DNA of 64,000 nucleotides from Chondrosia reniformis (taxonomy: Eukaryota; Porifera; Demospongiae; Chondrillida; Chondrillidae), in the NCBI GenBank assembly GCA_947172415.1, contig OX359191.1, positions 1,798,001-1,862,000 of the forward strand, read 5' to 3'. Below, piece after piece: positions 61,801 through 64,000 of the stretch. The notes under the pieces were generated by a model that was given only the letters and a program-made list of their open reading frames with translations, searched no databases and was not told where the DNA came from. The position numbers and the translations under genes were made by a program. How positions within the stretch are numbered: position 1 is the stretch's first letter; each line of letters opens with the position of its first letter.

Positions 61801-63732
61801 TTTTTGCAGATGTATATATTAGTGAACACTGCCATTCCTACTTCCAACATCATTTTTTAAATGTTTTTTTACTTGTATAAACAGCAACACCTTTACAGTA
61901 TATATACTTCATTTGTGCATACCTATATGCATTTTTATTTTTCCCTCTACTTTAAGCTATATAGACTCTTTAGTCTTTTAATGTGACTTATAAACCCTTG
62001 TGGTTGGGCTGCCTTTATACTGATTTCATTTTTGTATATATATAGCATGTCTAATAAGTTAGCCCATGTTTGACCTCCTGTGTACAATTGGGGGTTATAT
62101 ATAGTGCTTTGTTTCAAAGCATGTAATAAGGTTATATCTGAAAGGGATCAAAATTCAACTGTTGTAGATCCTTCAGGTCACAATGATATAATCTGTATAC
62201 TATTAGAGGTTTCCTTCATTGTATCTGTACATATATATTTATATAGGTTTGGTGCACATTGTATTCCCCAGCCAGACTTCAACTTCAAATTCAAAGAGGC
62301 CCGCACAGTCCTGGAAAAATAAGGTACAAGCACACGTGTAGTTTGAAATTATAACAAAGTGGAAAGTTTAGCTTTATATATATAGACCACCCCAATACAC
62401 ATTTGGGCCATCTAAAAAGTTTGTATATGTATTTAACTTCTCTATATTTTACAGGAATATGTTAATATTGTGTTCTACTATACAATTATGATGCATACAA
62501 GTTAATTAAATAAATTGCACTATCCACGTGTATTTCACCAATGCAATCTGCACAAATAATGTGAAATTTTGTAAAAATTTTGCTGAATGAAAGCAATCGC
62601 TTTCTGGTGTACTATATTATGGTAAACATTTCCTTCCTTCACAGAGTCCTGGGCTCTCTTGCCAACTCCTATGACTTTGCAAAAGCTTTCCAATGTCCAA
62701 CTACCATTTACAATCCCGACCAAAAGTGTGAACTTTGGTAATCCAATTGGAAGTTTTACATATATATACGTATATACCTGCTTATAAGGTATATATACGT
62801 ATACACTCTAGGTGGATATATCTGTAGTCTATATAAAACCCATAGTGCTCTTTACTCAGCTAATAGGAATAATAGTTGCAGCTTGACAGTGCTTTACCTA
62901 GCTACATATATACTTTGAGTTTTGTATTCTGTATATCACTGTCAAAGTTTAGATCATGCATGCAGTATATTAGTATCAAATAAACAATGGATTTAACCCC
63001 TAAGGATGAAATGTACACCTTGAGAAAACCAAACTATACCTATTTGATACTCAAAAAAGTCCAAATGTACAACGTATATATATATCAAAGACATATGGAA
63101 GCCCCATTTACAGAAGGAAATGGTAATGGTACCTAATTAAAAGGGAATGATATATAGCATTGACTGCTTTCTGAGTAACTAAATTACAAAAAATTATCTA
63201 CACAAGGCCAAGAAAGGAATTATATACTGTACATACAGGTCCTGAAACTATAATGACATGTTATAGTACAGTATTTGCATTATGTCAAGCTGTATAGTAT
63301 AGTATATATAGTATATAAGTTCTCCTATAGTAAGCTAACAATAGGCCTTTATTATTGATGAATCAATTTATTATTGAAGTGACCTGACATGATCATGACT
63401 GTATATATATTAGCCATGTACATGCATCCCTATTTGTATAAATGTTTCTACTACAGCCTGTATCTGTAACTGCATGGGGATGTATGATGATCAAGCATAC
63501 ATTTTTTATTTAGTAATCATGTGGCTGGGATATGTATCAAATTTAAATTAAAATCTTCATATATACGTACATATATATATACAGTATATATATCCTTTTC
63601 ATAGTAGTGTAATTATTAATCACATCTGCTGCATGCATGCATGTCAAGACCTTTGGGGACTATATATATAGACCATTGCATGTACATTTTTACATAAGTG
63701 CATGTATATATTTATATATATCAATTGCTTGT

Positions 63733-64000
63733 CTATTGTCCTTTATATTTCCTATAAAAGTTTAATCCACTTTGAGTGAGGAAATTCATCAGTTCTTTTG
63801 GATTGGACTGAATTCTTTTATACTGTCCACATTCGTGACCATAGAAATCATCATGTTTAGCATCCTACATATAATTGAAAAAGTGCATGGGGCTTATCAA
63901 GTATTCATGATCACTGGATCAAAATTAGCTATTCTAGCAATTCTTTTGGAATCACCTGTAGAACTGCCAACAATCTGCAACAAGAAACAGCCTTTGCAAA
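63733..64000 (-). CDS. APH-like kinase, second copy, 3' end only
   Basis: The last exon (63,864-63,733) and the start of the penultimate exon (from 63,956 to the window edge) match 45,084-45,352, with changes such as HEC for HAS. The frame is intact as far as visible. The rest lies outside the window. Confidence 0.8.

Larger units (their letters stand above)
55472..62741 (+). pseudogene. 5'-truncated M13 peptidase copy with intact downstream exons
   Basis: Part of exon 7 (to 55,558) and exons 8-19 are kept: 56,093-56,312; 56,913-57,011; 57,373-57,450; 57,549-57,655; 58,183-58,241; 59,410-59,461; 59,631-59,698; 59,986-60,110; 60,195-60,260; 61,269-61,364; 62,247-62,323; 62,645-62,741. Lengths, splice sites and phases equal copy 1. 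HELTH, ENIADNGG, HSPGKIR and CELW are all present. Substitutions are few and include E to G at the start of exon 12, P to K at the end of exon 15 and E to D near the C-terminus. Exons 1-6, with the membrane anchor, are missing and no substitute start is seen, so it is most likely non-functional, or the 3' half of an unrecognised fusion transcript. Confidence 0.85.
55470..64000. repeat. Segmental duplication, copy 2 (continues beyond window)
   Basis: Same order and orientation as copy 1 from M13 exon 7 to the APH-like gene 3' end. It carries four blocks absent from copy 1 (55,635-56,064; 56,625-56,838; 58,435-58,845; and local AT expansions) and lacks the piggyBac-type element. Confidence 0.93.

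Noticed and set aside
1..64000. CRISPR array, bacterial operons or origin of replication
   Set aside because: The window is intron-rich animal DNA. The tandem arrays have no spacers and behave as minisatellites.

Overview
This window looks like an animal nuclear genome, most likely a demosponge of the Amphimedon type. It is AT-rich and its genes are cut by GT-AG introns of about 50 to 2,600 bases. The gene set is animal-like: a sacsin-type giant protein, FUT8, an M13 (neprilysin/ECE) peptidase, dynein heavy-chain relics and a Death/NB-ARC/TPR protein. The species is my inference; the animal assignment is firm. Exons were placed by hand from frame, phase and splice-site agreement. Five genes close perfectly in phase.

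Left third (1-26,700). A roughly 2.4 kb minisatellite (16-17 base unit) runs off the left edge. Next come the first two exons of a sacsin-like gene on the minus strand (3,392-4,268), which are a partial paralogue of a bigger locus. A divergent plus-strand gene (4,935-9,808) encodes a serine-rich region followed by an atypical protein kinase. Convergent with it is a giant minus-strand gene (10,467-26,666) of about 4,638 codons. It has three sacsin-type HSP90-like ATPase/SIRPT modules and a HEPN domain, and its last exon splices in phase onto a PARP-type ADP-ribosyltransferase domain in place of the DnaJ-HEPN end of classical sacsin. Its 12.9 kb main exon is open except for two isolated in-frame stops (TGA at codon 241, TAA at codon 2,395).

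Middle (26,700-32,700). This is gene-poor. It holds a degenerate repeat block, two frameshifted dynein heavy-chain exons, a likely promoter and 5' UTR exon for the next gene, a tRNA-derived SINE, and a Mutator-like foldback element carrying a coding fragment inside a perfect 9 bp target duplication.

Right half (32,747-64,000). A complete 19-exon, 758-residue M13 metallopeptidase is followed by a minus-strand APH-fold kinase-like gene (406 residues, catalytic Asp replaced by Asn). A divergent Death/NB-ARC/TPR gene (968 residues) and a minus-strand FUT8 (582 residues) come next. From about 55,460 to the right edge the 3' two thirds of the M13 gene and the end of the APH-like gene are repeated as a tandem segmental duplication. 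Its left junction is a 23 bp-arm palindrome. The truncated M13 copy keeps all exon frames and phases from exon 8 to the stop. Comparing the two copies reveals clean insertions, including a TTAA-flanked piggyBac-type element in one copy and its empty site in the other.

The most unusual items are the sacsin-HEPN-PARP fusion with its two internal stops, hammerhead-ribozyme-like cores inside foldback elements, and the palindrome-bounded duplication.
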